Origin: Spirochaetales bacterium
GTDB lineage: Bacteria > Spirochaetota > Spirochaetia > Sphaerochaetales > Sphaerochaetaceae
DNA length: 9,258 nt
Reading direction: 5' to 3'
Assembly: GCA_012519125.1 (NCBI GenBank)
Contig: JAAYQY010000037.1
Span: forward strand, 1 to 9,258
Shown: in pieces, positions 1 through 6,330 of the stretch
Layout of the letters: every line of letters begins with the position of its first letter
Numbering within the stretch: position 1 is the stretch's first letter
Made by a program: the position numbers and the translations under genes
The notes under the pieces: generated by a model
The model's database searches: none
What the model was told of the DNA's origin: nothing
The model's input: only the letters and a program-made list of their open reading frames with translations

Positions 1-1726
1 CCACCACCTGTTCAGAAAGCGTCTTTTCCAGCTGCAAGTATTTTTGCATCTCACTGCCCTTCATCTTCGCCACAGGAACTCCTGTCCAGTTGCTCACTAT
101 CCGGGCAATGTCGTCCTCACTGACTTCCTCACGAAGCATCTGCTTGCCTTCGGTTTGCACGCCGGCGAGCTGCTCACCCATGCTCGCAATCTCTTTGGTG
201 AGCTGGGGAATCTGGCCGTGCTTGATCTGCGCAGCCTTGGCAAGATCTCCATCCCGCTCTGCCCGCTGCTCTTCCACCTTCAACTGCTCAAGCTGGGCCT
301 TGCTCTCCCTCAGCTTGGCAATGAACGAGCGCTCGTTGCCCCACTGCAGATGCATGGCATCTCGCCTTCCCTGAAGCTCGCTCCTCTCCTTGTGCAGCTT
401 CTCCAGCCGATCCTTGCTCGCCTTGTCAGTCTCTCTGGACAGGGCTTGCTCCTCGATATTCAGCTGCAGGATCTTTCGCTCTATCTGATCGAGTTCTTCC
501 GGCTGACTCTCAATCTCCATCTTCAGCTGACTTGCAGCCTCATCAACCAAGTCGATTGCCTTGTCGGGAAGGAAGCGGTTGGTGATGTAACGGTTGCTCA
601 GCGTTGCGGCCGCAACCAAGGCTTCGTCCTTGATCCTTACCCCGTGGTGAACCTCATAGCGTTCCTTCAGCCCCCTGAGGATGGCAATGGTCGACTCAAC
701 CGAGGGCTCCTTGGTGTAGACCGGCTGGAAGCGTCGTTCCAGAGCTTTGTCAGGCTCAATGAACTTACGGTACTCATCCAAGGTCGTTGCCCCAATGGCA
801 TGGAGCTCGCCTCTTGCCAAAGCCGGCTTGATCAGGTTGGAAGCATCGGTGGACCCTTCGCTCGCTCCCGCCCCGACGATGGTGTGCAGCTCATCGATGA
901 AGAGGATGATGGCACCCTCACTGGAGGTGACTTCCTTCACCACAGCCTTCAGGCGTTCCTCAAACTCGCCTCGGAACTTCGCACCTGCAACCAGAGCACC
1001 CACATCAAGACTGAGAATACGCTTGTTTTTCAGGGACTCAGGGGTGTCGCCGCCGGCAATACGCTGGGCAAGCCCTTCAACAATGGCCGTTTTTCCCACA
1101 CCCGGCTCTCCGATGAGTACCGGATTGTTCTTCGTCCTGCGTGAGAGAACCTGCATCAGACGCCGAATCTCCTCGTCCCGTCCGATGACCGGATCGAGCT
1201 TGCCCTGCCTGGCGAGGGCAGTCATGTCCTTGCAATACTTCTCCAATGCCTGATAGCGGCTCTCAGGGTCTTCGCTTTGGATGGACTGGTTCCCCCTGAT
1301 CGTCTGCAAGGCCTGCATGACTGAATCCTTGCTTACCCCCAAGCTCTTCAGAGCCTTGCCTGCAGCTGAGCCATCCTCGAGTATGGCAAGCAGGACGTGT
1401 TCTGCACTCAGGTACTGGTCCTTGAAATCTGAAGCGATTTTCTCGGCGGCATACAGCTGGTTGCCCAGCTGCGCAGAAAGGGAGCGCTGAGCACTTGCAC
1501 CATATGCTTTGGGTAGCTTGTCCACAAGCTCGGTGAGCTTGCCCACCACCATTTGGGCGGGTACGCCCAAGCGTTCGAAGAGTGGGGGCAGCAGCCCCTC
1601 TTTCTGGGAAAGCAGGGCAAGCAGAAGATGCTCTGAGGTTATCTCTGCATTCCCACGATCATGGGCAAGCATGTCGGCATCACCAATGGCCTGCCGTAAT
1701 TTGATGGTCATTTTGTCACTATTCAT
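1..1726 (-). CDS. clpB: ATP-dependent disaggregase ClpB (Hsp100), 3' end outside window
   Basis: ClpB is a cytoplasmic hexameric AAA+ chaperone that pulls polypeptides out of heat-induced aggregates together with DnaK and small heat-shock proteins. The window holds the first 575 codons of roughly 860. They cover the N domain (about residues 1-145), the first AAA+ domain and the coiled-coil middle domain (about 405-525) that separates ClpB from ClpA and ClpC. The gene is cut just as the second AAA+ domain begins. Walker A GEPGVGKT is at residues 206-213 and the Walker B Glu of FIDELH at residue 279, the same numbering as E. coli ClpB. The Arg-finger region reads ALERRFQP. The start at 1726 is chosen because AGGAG lies a few bases upstream; Met6 (codon beginning at 1711) is an alternative without such a site. 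No frameshift is seen. It lies 90 bp downstream of the tetR gene in the same direction. Confidence 0.97.
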   Translation of the reverse strand, partial: MNSDKMTIKLRQAIGDADMLAHDRGNAEITSEHLLLALLSQKEGLLPPLFERLGVPAQMVVGKLTELVDKLPKAYGASAQRSLSAQLGNQLYAAEKIASDFKDQYLSAEHVLLAILEDGSAAGKALKSLGVSKDSVMQALQTIRGNQSIQSEDPESRYQALEKYCKDMTALARQGKLDPVIGRDEEIRRLMQVLSRRTKNNPVLIGEPGVGKTAIVEGLAQRIAGGDTPESLKNKRILSLDVGALVAGAKFRGEFEERLKAVVKEVTSSEGAIILFIDELHTIVGAGASEGSTDASNLIKPALARGELHAIGATTLDEYRKFIEPDKALERRFQPVYTKEPSVESTIAILRGLKERYEVHHGVRIKDEALVAAATLSNRYITNRFLPDKAIDLVDEAASQLKMEIESQPEELDQIERKILQLNIEEQALSRETDKASKDRLEKLHKERSELQGRRDAMHLQWGNERSFIAKLRESKAQLEQLKVEEQRAERDGDLAKAAQIKHGQIPQLTKEIASMGEQLAGVQTEGKQMLREEVSEDDIARIVSNWTGVPVAKMKGSEMQKYLQLEKTLSEQVV

Positions 1727-1761
1727 GGATACTCCTCACCTTTGGGTATGAAGCAACCGAA

Positions 1762-1786
1762 CCCTGACGGGTTCATTCCTGTACAC
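1762..1786 (-). promoter_or_regulatory. Leader element shared with hsp20 (clpB copy)
   Basis: Read on the minus strand this is GTGTAC, three bases (AGG), AATGAACCCG, two bases (TC), AGGG. The same three blocks occur in the hsp20 leader at 4477-4501, with total length also 25 bp and linkers of 2 and 3 bases instead. In both genes exactly 35 nt separate the element from the start codon. In this copy the right half forms a perfect dyad, GAACCC-GTCA-GGGTTC (1759-1774); in hsp20 only CCC/GGG of that dyad is kept. Operator, promoter element or leader RNA signal are all possible. Confidence 0.6.
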
Positions 1787-1790
1787 AACA

Positions 1791-1796
1791 AATATA
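1791..1796 (-). promoter_or_regulatory. Possible clpB -10 box
   Basis: Minus-strand TATATT would place a start near 1784, just where the shared leader element begins. No convincing -35 hexamer lies 16-18 bp upstream (TAGCCG at 17 bp). CACAA/TTGTG arms (1784-1788 and 1804-1808) flank it and could be an operator. It is a weak call: clpB may use a different sigma factor or read through from tetR. Confidence 0.25.
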
Positions 1797-1816
1797 GTGA
1801 GAATTGTGCCTATCGG

Positions 1817-2422
1817 CTAGGAACGAGAACTTGGGCGGTAGAATTCCAGATACGTGCTGACCAACTGCTGGCTGAGCTTCATATCGAAGGTATCGAGGAA
1901 AGCAACCTGGAAGCACGAGGACTCAAGCAGAAGCAAGAGATGATCGGCAACCTTGTTCACATCACACTCGATGATATCCCCTGCCTTGATGCCCATGCGC
2001 AGAAGGCGCTTGAACAGGATTGTGAGCTTGGCCGTCCGCCTGAGTACAATCTCGTTGAAATCCCGGCCCTCTTTTTTCATCTGCAGCATGACATCCACCA
2101 AGCTGGTCAACTCCCCGTCATGCTCATTTGCTGTCTGCATGATGTCCAGGCAGATGGTGGTGATGCGGCAGACATAATCCTGGTCGGTCGACCAGGCAAA
2201 GGAAGCATACTTGTTGAACATCCTGCCGGTCACCAGTTTTACGGCATAGTAGTAGATCTCTTCCTTGTCCTTGAAATACTGATAGATGGTAGGCCGGGAG
2301 ATGCCACACTCGGTGGCGATCAAGGAGAGGTTTGAGTCGCGATAACCCTCCCTTGCAAACACTTTGAGGGCAGTTTGCAGGATTTTCTCCTTTCTTAGCT
2401 CATGATCAATCTTCTTGGGCAT
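1817..2422 (-). CDS. TetR/AcrR-family transcriptional regulator
   Basis: This 201-residue protein has the normal TetR-family length and layout. An N-terminal DNA-binding three-helix domain covers about residues 10-57, with helix-turn-helix segment SLIATECGISRPTIYQYF (residues 33-50), the family's most recognisable motif. An all-helical ligand and dimer domain follows, with no recognisable ligand signature. The start at 2422 is preceded by GGGAG at 9 nt spacing. It is divergent from the M20 peptidase, and the near-palindrome between them covers both -10 boxes, so it probably represses itself and the peptidase gene. It stops 90 bp before clpB with no clear terminator between, so read-through into clpB is possible. 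The inducer cannot be told from sequence. Confidence 0.9.
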   Translation of the reverse strand: MPKKIDHELRKEKILQTALKVFAREGYRDSNLSLIATECGISRPTIYQYFKDKEEIYYYAVKLVTGRMFNKYASFAWSTDQDYVCRITTICLDIMQTANEHDGELTSLVDVMLQMKKEGRDFNEIVLRRTAKLTILFKRLLRMGIKAGDIIECDVNKVADHLLLLLESSCFQVAFLDTFDMKLSQQLVSTYLEFYRPSSRS

Positions 2423-2458
2423 CAGTCCAATCTCCCGTATGCACCTGGCGGAAAAGTA

Positions 2459-2486
2459 TTGTTGTTCTACAATATAGCATTATACT
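2459..2486 (+). promoter_or_regulatory. Sigma-70-type promoter for the M20 peptidase gene
   Basis: A -35 box TTGTTG (2459-2464), a 16-bp spacer and a -10 box TATACT (2481-2486) precede the gene; the leader would be about 27 nt. The -10 lies inside the near-palindrome at 2468-2489. On the opposite strand TATAAT at 2479-2484 is the probable -10 of the tetR gene, though its -35 is not clear. Confidence 0.55.
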
Positions 2487-2489
2487 GTA
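2468..2489. promoter_or_regulatory. Candidate TetR-type operator between divergent genes
   Basis: This is a 22-bp near-palindrome: TACAATATAG, two central bases CA, then TTATACTGTA. Eight of ten arm positions are symmetric. It covers the plus-strand -10 (TATACT, 2481-2486) and a minus-strand TATAAT (2479-2484), so one bound dimer could shut both genes. Size and position fit operators of TetR-family repressors. Assignment to the neighbouring regulator is an inference. Confidence 0.5.
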
Positions 2490-2520
2490 AAAAACACTAG
2501 AACGCATTTGGAGTTTCATT

Positions 2521-3960
2521 ATGCTTTTCTCCCTTCTGGGCTCTGTCCTTTTGCTTTTCCTGCTCATTCTGACAGCCAAGACACTCATGCAAAGGGAGAC
2601 AACGCTCTCCAGCGCCCAAGGCCCCGAAGCAGTGCGTGATCCCCATGCTGAGCAAGCACTCTCTATGGCGATCGGTTGCAGGACCATTTCACATGAAAAT
2701 GCCGATGCAACCGAATGGGAGGCTTTCACTCGCTTGCAGCAGTTGCTCTCCAAGACCTACAGCTTGTGCGAAACCATGCGCCTAACCGATGCAGAACTCG
2801 GCCCTCACAACCTTGTATATCGCTTCGAGGGAAAAGATGCATCCTGTGAACCCGCACTGCTCACCGCCCACCTCGATGTCGTAGGAGCTGTGGAACATGA
2901 GTGGAGTCACCCTCCGTTTGCAGGACACATTGCTGATGGATATGTCTGGGGTCGGGGAAGCTTTGACTGCAAGCTGCAAGTGATAACAATCTTGGAAGCA
3001 TGCGAAGAGATGCTTCAAAGAGGGGAGCAACCTCACCGCACCTGGTACATTGCCTTTGGATGCGACGAAGAGTGCAACGCATCCGGCGAAGGAGCAACGC
3101 GCATCTCCTCTTGGTTTGCCGAGCAAGGATTGCATTTCTCCTTGGTCCTCGATGAGGGAGGTGTGGTGAGTCAGAACTACATCAAGGGCTTCAAGCAGAG
3201 CATTGCCGTGGTGGGAGTTGCAGAGAAGGGGTATCTTGACCTCGAGCTCAGAGTCAAACGGGAAGCCGGGCACTCCTCCACCCCCTCATTTCCTACCGCG
3301 CTGGGGACACTTTCCAAAGGACTTGCCCGCTTGGAGAGGCACCAGATGCGTCCCTATCTGACTGCACCGGTGCGCACAATGCTCAAGAGCCTTGGACAAC
3401 AGGGGCCGTTCGGTTACAGCCTGCTCTTTCTCAATCCAGGACTCTTCAAACAAGTGCTCTTCTCCCTCTTCTCCAAGAACCCCACCCTCAATGCCTTGAT
3501 ACGCACGACCGTGGTTCCCACCGTCGTCAGTGCCAGTGACAAAAGCAACGTCATAGCCTTGGAGGCAAAAGCCCACGTGAATATCCGCCTTCTGATCGGC
3601 CAGAAGCAAGAGGAGGCGATTGCATGGGTGAAGCGAACACTCGCCGACCCCTCCATTCAAGTCAGCATTCTTCGGCACACCCCACCTTCCTTGGTAAGCC
3701 GAACCGACACCGAGGTCTTTGCTGGACTGAAAAGCACCATCCTCTCGACCTTTCCCGAAGCCTTGGTCACCCCCTACCTCATGCTCGGAGCCACCGATGC
3801 ACGCAAGTACCAAGCGCTCTCTGACCAGGTCTTCCGTTTCACCCCAGCAAGGATGAACAAGCGGGAGATAGCGCGCATGCACGGTCCCGATGAGCGGATC
3901 GGATGCGAGAACATCGCCTTGGCCAAGCAGTTCTACAACCGCCTGATCAGCACCTTCTGA
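2521..3960 (+). CDS. Membrane-anchored M20-family zinc peptidase (carboxypeptidase S / PM20D1-like)
   Basis: This 479-residue protein belongs to the M20 family of di-zinc aminoacylases and carboxypeptidases. Residues 2-19 form a single hydrophobic segment (FSLLGSVLLLFLLILTA), probably an N-terminal anchor with the catalytic part outside the membrane, as in yeast carboxypeptidase S. Metal-site residues are in the expected order: His117 and Asp119 in TAHLDVV, bridging Asp149 in GRGSFDCK, catalytic Glu183 with Glu184 in CDEEC, Asp211 in LDEGG, and His454 in RMHGPDERIG. His251 in AGHSSTPS belongs to the dimer/lid domain. The position after the bridging Asp, often Asp or Met in relatives, is Cys150. 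GGAG at 7 nt spacing supports the start. Substrate (N-acyl amino acid or small peptide) cannot be decided. It is divergent from the TetR gene, which probably controls it. Confidence 0.9.
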   Translation: MLFSLLGSVLLLFLLILTAKTLMQRETTLSSAQGPEAVRDPHAEQALSMAIGCRTISHENADATEWEAFTRLQQLLSKTYSLCETMRLTDAELGPHNLVYRFEGKDASCEPALLTAHLDVVGAVEHEWSHPPFAGHIADGYVWGRGSFDCKLQVITILEACEEMLQRGEQPHRTWYIAFGCDEECNASGEGATRISSWFAEQGLHFSLVLDEGGVVSQNYIKGFKQSIAVVGVAEKGYLDLELRVKREAGHSSTPSFPTALGTLSKGLARLERHQMRPYLTAPVRTMLKSLGQQGPFGYSLLFLNPGLFKQVLFSLFSKNPTLNALIRTTVVPTVVSASDKSNVIALEAKAHVNIRLLIGQKQEEAIAWVKRTLADPSIQVSILRHTPPSLVSRTDTEVFAGLKSTILSTFPEALVTPYLMLGATDARKYQALSDQVFRFTPARMNKREIARMHGPDERIGCENIALAKQFYNRLISTF

Positions 3961-3962
3961 AA

Positions 3963-3990
3963 GCAAGACCCCGCGTGTGCGGGGCCTTGC
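3963..3990. terminator. Hairpin between convergent M20 and hsp20 genes
   Basis: GCAAG and CTTGC outer arms enclose CCCCGC-GTGT-GCGGGG, with a single A/C mismatch between the two stems. It begins 3 nt after the M20 stop codon and lies 26 nt beyond the hsp20 stop on the other strand. Neither side has a long U tract (TTGCTTTC on the minus strand). It most likely ends transcription from both sides, with imperfect intrinsic-terminator character. Confidence 0.6.
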
Positions 3991-4015
3991 AAGTACGGGA
4001 TGGTTCTTCAACCAC

Positions 4016-4441
4016 TTATTTGATTTTCACTTCAATTGCTTTGGGCTTTGCCACTTCCATCTTGGGAAGGGTGAGCTTGAGAATGCCATCGGCAAACTCT
4101 CCCTCGATCTTCTGCTCGTTCACATCCTCAGGGAGGGTGAAGGAGCGCTCGAAGCACTGGTAACAACGTTCAGAAACCAGACGCTTCTTGTCCTTCTCTT
4201 CCTTGCTGCTCTGTTTGGTGGAGCTGAGCTTCAGAACATGCTTCTCTACGCTCACCTTCACATCCTCCTGCTTGTAACCGGGAAGCTCCGCCTCAAGGAC
4301 ATATGCATCCGATGTTTCGGTAATGTCGACGGCAGGCATTCTGGAAGGCAGCAGGCCCCAATCGCCGAGCATGTTGTCGAACAGCGAGTCAAAGGCTGAC
4401 ACCATCGGGGAATCATAGTTTCTTTTAGCCAAGTATTTCAT
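4016..4441 (-). CDS. hsp20: Small heat-shock protein (Hsp20 / alpha-crystallin family)
   Basis: This 141-residue holdase binds unfolding proteins without ATP and passes them to DnaK and ClpB. The N-terminal arm (residues 1-35) includes FDSLFDNML. The alpha-crystallin domain (about 36-130) opens with PAVDITETSDAYVLEAELPG and ends with the family signature GEFADGILKLTLPK (114-127). The C-terminal tail IEVKIK contains the I/V-x-I/V anchor used in oligomer assembly. The start at 4441 is set by GGAGG six bases upstream and by the family start. A longer in-frame reading to 4525 is rejected because it crosses the promoter. The upstream 269 bp hold a sigma-54 promoter and an element shared with clpB. 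Length is normal; nothing is missing. Confidence 0.96.
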   Translation of the reverse strand: MKYLAKRNYDSPMVSAFDSLFDNMLGDWGLLPSRMPAVDITETSDAYVLEAELPGYKQEDVKVSVEKHVLKLSSTKQSSKEEKDKKRLVSERCYQCFERSFTLPEDVNEQKIEGEFADGILKLTLPKMEVAKPKAIEVKIK

Positions 4442-4476
4442 AGTACACCTCCGTGTTCTTGTTGTTCTGTTTTCTG

Positions 4477-4501
4477 CCCTCATCGGGTTCATTAAGTACA
4501 C
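4477..4501 (-). promoter_or_regulatory. Leader element shared with clpB (hsp20 copy)
   Basis: On the minus strand: GTGTAC, TT, AATGAACCCG, ATG, AGGG. It matches the clpB leader element at 1762-1786 at 20 of 25 positions once a one-base shift between blocks is allowed, and sits at the identical distance (35 nt) from the start codon. It starts at the base right after the sigma-54 -12 element and would span the predicted transcription start near 4491, where a bound protein could block or assist initiation. Confidence 0.6.
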
Positions 4502-4518
4502 TGCAACAAGCGTGCCAA
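4502..4518 (-). promoter_or_regulatory. Sigma-54 (RpoN) -24/-12 promoter of hsp20
   Basis: The minus strand reads TTGGCACGCTTGTTGCA. This matches the classical sigma-54 pattern TGGCACG-N4-TTGCA at every specified base, and the GG (4516-4515) and GC (4504-4503) doublets are exactly 12 bp apart. The predicted start is near 4491, giving a leader of about 50 nt before the good ribosome site. Sigma-54 promoters need an enhancer-binding ATPase, for which candidate sites lie upstream. Confidence 0.85.
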
Positions 4519-4543
4519 GTTCCATTCAGCACAACACGAAGAC

Positions 4544-4579
4544 TTTATTTGTTTATATAGTATTGTTTTATAAATTTTT
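4544..4579. promoter_or_regulatory. AT-rich stretch upstream of the sigma-54 promoter
   Basis: A 36-bp run made almost only of A and T, about 53-88 bp upstream of the predicted hsp20 start. At sigma-54 promoters this interval between enhancer and promoter is commonly bent by IHF/HU-type proteins. A loose IHF-like match (AAACAATACTATA on the minus strand) is present but not convincing. It could also hold a weak sigma-70 promoter. Confidence 0.3.
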
Positions 4580-4581
4580 CA

Positions 4582-4631
4582 CCAGCAAGAGTTGCTTGCT
4601 TGCATCCCGCACAAACACCTTGCTGGGGCAA
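4582..4631. promoter_or_regulatory. Candidate enhancer (UAS) for the hsp20 sigma-54 promoter
   Basis: Two perfect 8-bp inverted arms, CCAGCAAG (4582-4589) and CTTGCTGG (4619-4626), are set 37 bp apart. Each arm lies within a smaller GCAA/TTGC dyad: GCAA-GAG-TTGC (4585-4595) and TTGC-TGGG-GCAA (4620-4631). Three TTGC copies in tandem occupy 4592-4603. The cluster is centred roughly 115 bp upstream of the predicted start, the usual distance for enhancer-binding activators of sigma-54. The activator itself is not in the window. Confidence 0.4.
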
Positions 4632-4710
4632 TCTGCACCCTCACACTACTCAACGGCCGAAAGAATGTATCATTTTGACACAGCAAATGGTTTTGACTCC
4701 AAAAACTGGT

Positions 4711-5178
4711 TCAACGAGGACCACCTAAAGGCCATAATTCACGATAACTCTCTTCTTTACAAGATATTATCTTCATAACTGGTTCATGATTCTCATACTC
4801 ATAACAGGTAATACGGAGAGGTTCCACACGAAAAAGCACCTCGGTTTCGATCCCTGAGTATGCAGCATAGGAACCAGGATAGGCTTGCTGGTATGCAGCA
4901 GCAAAAGTCGCATTGCACGCATCGAGAGGGTGGCCCAGATCTACTGCCACTCCTTCAATCTGGATGTTGTCAAAGCAGAGAGCCACAGAAGGGTTGCCCT
5001 TCATCTGCCCATACTTGAGAAAGGTCCTGTCGGTCTGGAAGTAGAAACATCCATCGATGAAGACACAACTCATCGTCCTTGCTGTGGTACGACCCTCAAA
5101 GCTGGTGGCAAGGACCATTTGCTTTGCCTTGCCCAGCTTCTGAAATATCTTTTCTCTCTGCTTCCGATATGCATCCAT
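4711..5178 (-). CDS. Pyridoxamine 5'-phosphate oxidase-like FMN split-barrel protein
   Basis: This 155-residue protein resembles the small flavin-binding split-barrel family (PNPOx-like, general stress protein 26 group). Residues 8-25 match the family's opening helix and first strand (REKIFQKLGKAKQMVLAT). Next come a strand carrying ARTMSCVFIDG, FYFQTD, then KGNPSVALCFDNIQIEGVA, the usual run of barrel strands. Family members bind FMN or F420/haem-type cofactors and reduce or oxidise varied substrates, so substrate and true activity are unknown. It is not the full-length pdxH enzyme (about 210-220 residues). GAGGAG at 8 nt supports the start. It lies 48 nt downstream of argF in the same direction without an obvious terminator, so it is probably co-transcribed with it; a functional link is unproven. 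Confidence 0.8.
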   Translation of the reverse strand: MDAYRKQREKIFQKLGKAKQMVLATSFEGRTTARTMSCVFIDGCFYFQTDRTFLKYGQMKGNPSVALCFDNIQIEGVAVDLGHPLDACNATFAAAYQQAYPGSYAAYSGIETEVLFRVEPLRITCYEYENHEPVMKIISCKEESYRELWPLGGPR

Positions 5179-5226
5179 GCTCTTCGCTCCTCTTTTCAGC
5201 TTAGCACGAAAAGCCTCTGCCGGATA

Positions 5227-6237
5227 TCAGAGCAGGTCGGTAAGGGTTGCCACCATGACGGCCTTGATGGTGTGCATGCGATTCTCCGCTTCATCAAAAA
5301 CCACCGAATGGCTGCTGCGGAACACCTCATCTGTGACTTCCAGTTCGCGTAAGCCAAACTGTTCATGAATTTGCTGTGCCACACTGGTATTGAGATCGTG
5401 GAACGAGGGAAGGCAGTGTTCGAAGAGCACCTCGGGATTGGAAGAAGCTTTCAACAGATCCATCGTCACCTGATACTCCTTGAGCAACTTCACCCGCTTT
5501 TCGGTCTGGTCCTCTTCACCCATCGATACCCACACATCGGTGTAGATGACATCAACACCCTTCACCGCCTCATTCGGGTCGGTGGTGACCACGATTTTGG
5601 CACCACTTAGCTTGGCATCTTCTGCAAGGGAGGCGACCAGACTCTCATCGGGGAAAAGCTCCTTGGGGGCGGCGATCCTATACTCCATTCCCAGCTTGGC
5701 TGCGCCGATCATCAGGGCATTGGAGACATTGTTCCTTCCATCCCCGATATAGGCGAACTTCAGTTGATTCGGATCCTTGCCTGTATGCTCCATGGCTGTC
5801 AGCACATCGGCAAGCACCTGGGTGGGATGGTCATCATCGGTAAGGCCATTCCATACGGGAACCTGGCTGTGCTGGGCAATCTCGCGGATGACAGCGGGTG
5901 AGAACCCCCTGTACTGGATACCGTCATAGAGGCGACCAAGTACTTTTGCCGTATCTTCGATTGACTCTTTCTTGCCCATCTGGCTGTTGGTGAGAAAGGT
6001 CACCTGAGCCCCCTCATCGAAGGCTGCCACTTCAAAGGAGCAACGGGTGCGGGTCGAGCTTTTGTCAAAGATGAGGACGATGTTCTTTCCTGCAAGCAAC
6101 TTGCCCTGCAAAGAAGCATCGTACGAGGCTCCCTTCTTCTTCGCTTTCAGTTCAAGCGAGAGATGCAAAAGAGCAAGAATCTCCTCGGTGGTGAAGTCCT
6201 TGAGTGTCAAAAAGCTGCGTCCCTTCAGTGATTTCAT
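5227..6237 (-). CDS. argF: Ornithine carbamoyltransferase
   Basis: This cytoplasmic enzyme forms citrulline from ornithine and carbamoyl phosphate in arginine synthesis, or runs in reverse in the arginine deiminase pathway. The 336-residue product has the normal length. Carbamoyl-phosphate motif STRTR is at 61-65 and HPTQ at 137-140. The ornithine loop is DVWVSMG (234-240) and the catalytic HCLP is at 274-277 with Cys275. The C-terminal [16 protein letters not shown] is typical of the trimeric argF/arcB branch. The start at 6237 is preceded by GGAGG at five bases; an in-frame extension to 6282 would begin upstream of the predicted transcription start and is rejected. Sequence alone does not separate the anabolic (argF) from the catabolic (arcB) form. 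The ARG-box-like repeats upstream show arginine control, and no arcA or arcC is adjacent. Confidence 0.96.
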   Translation of the reverse strand: MKSLKGRSFLTLKDFTTEEILALLHLSLELKAKKKGASYDASLQGKLLAGKNIVLIFDKSSTRTRCSFEVAAFDEGAQVTFLTNSQMGKKESIEDTAKVLGRLYDGIQYRGFSPAVIREIAQHSQVPVWNGLTDDDHPTQVLADVLTAMEHTGKDPNQLKFAYIGDGRNNVSNALMIGAAKLGMEYRIAAPKELFPDESLVASLAEDAKLSGAKIVVTTDPNEAVKGVDVIYTDVWVSMGEEDQTEKRVKLLKEYQVTMDLLKASSNPEVLFEHCLPSFHDLNTSVAQQIHEQFGLRELEVTDEVFRSSHSVVFDEAENRMHTIKAVMVATLTDLL

Positions 6238-6263
6238 GGTTTCCTCCGTTGCTGTAGGGTTGT

Positions 6264-6292
6264 ATCGTACATATTTATGCATTTTCTGTCAA
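6264..6292 (-). promoter_or_regulatory. Sigma-70 promoter of argF
   Basis: On the minus strand a perfect TTGACA (6287-6292) is followed by a 17-bp spacer and TACGAT (6264-6269). Transcription should start near 6257, leaving about 20 nt of leader that is mostly ribosome-binding site. One ARG-like box fills much of the spacer, so repressor binding there would exclude RNA polymerase. Confidence 0.8.
6269..6280. promoter_or_regulatory. ARG-box-like repeat 1 (in promoter spacer)
   Basis: Minus strand GCATAAATATGT, with inner dyad CATA-AA-TATG perfect. Placed on the 18-bp E. coli ArgR consensus it matches most positions, with GCAT where E. coli has GAAT. It lies between the -35 and -10 boxes of argF. 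Confidence 0.55.
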
Positions 6293-6299
6293 TTATTTT

Positions 6300-6311
6300 G
6301 CATATTTATCC
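6300..6311. promoter_or_regulatory. ARG-box-like repeat 2 (just upstream of -35)
   Basis: Minus strand GGATAAATATGC, starting 31 bp from the first box. It is flanked by TGA and AAA, which also fit the outer positions of the ArgR consensus. Confidence 0.5.
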
Positions 6312-6330
6312 TCATTTACGCAATACACAC

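Noticed and set aside
44..1144. Long plus-strand reading frame opposite clpB (and similar ones opposite M20, metQ and metN)
   Set aside because: The opposite strand encodes unmistakable conserved proteins with all motifs; the frames arise from codon bias and their products are low-complexity, Leu- or Ser-rich and unlike any family.
1759..1774. GAACCC-GTCA-GGGTTC hairpin as terminator of tetR
   Set aside because: A 6-bp stem with no T run on the minus strand (GGTTGCTTC follows); it is better explained as part of the element shared with hsp20.
1727..1816. CIRCE (HrcA) operator or sigma-54 promoter in front of clpB
   Set aside because: No TTAGCACTC/GAGTGCTAA repeat is present. Aligning the clpB leader on the hsp20 sigma-54 site keeps CAC and TTG but loses both the -24 GG and the -12 GC, which are essential.
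4442..4525. Upstream in-frame extension of hsp20
   Set aside because: The extension crosses the sigma-54 promoter and predicted start, has no ribosome site, and does not resemble the family; the GGAGG-preceded ATG at 4441 is the natural start.
4512..4778. 88-codon plus-strand reading frame in the hsp20 upstream region
   Set aside because: It covers the sigma-54 promoter, the AT-rich stretch and the end of the neighbouring gene, has no ribosome site, and the product looks like no known family.
6238..6282. Longer argF start at 6282
   Set aside because: It lies inside the promoter and upstream of the predicted transcription start; GGAGG precedes the ATG at 6237.
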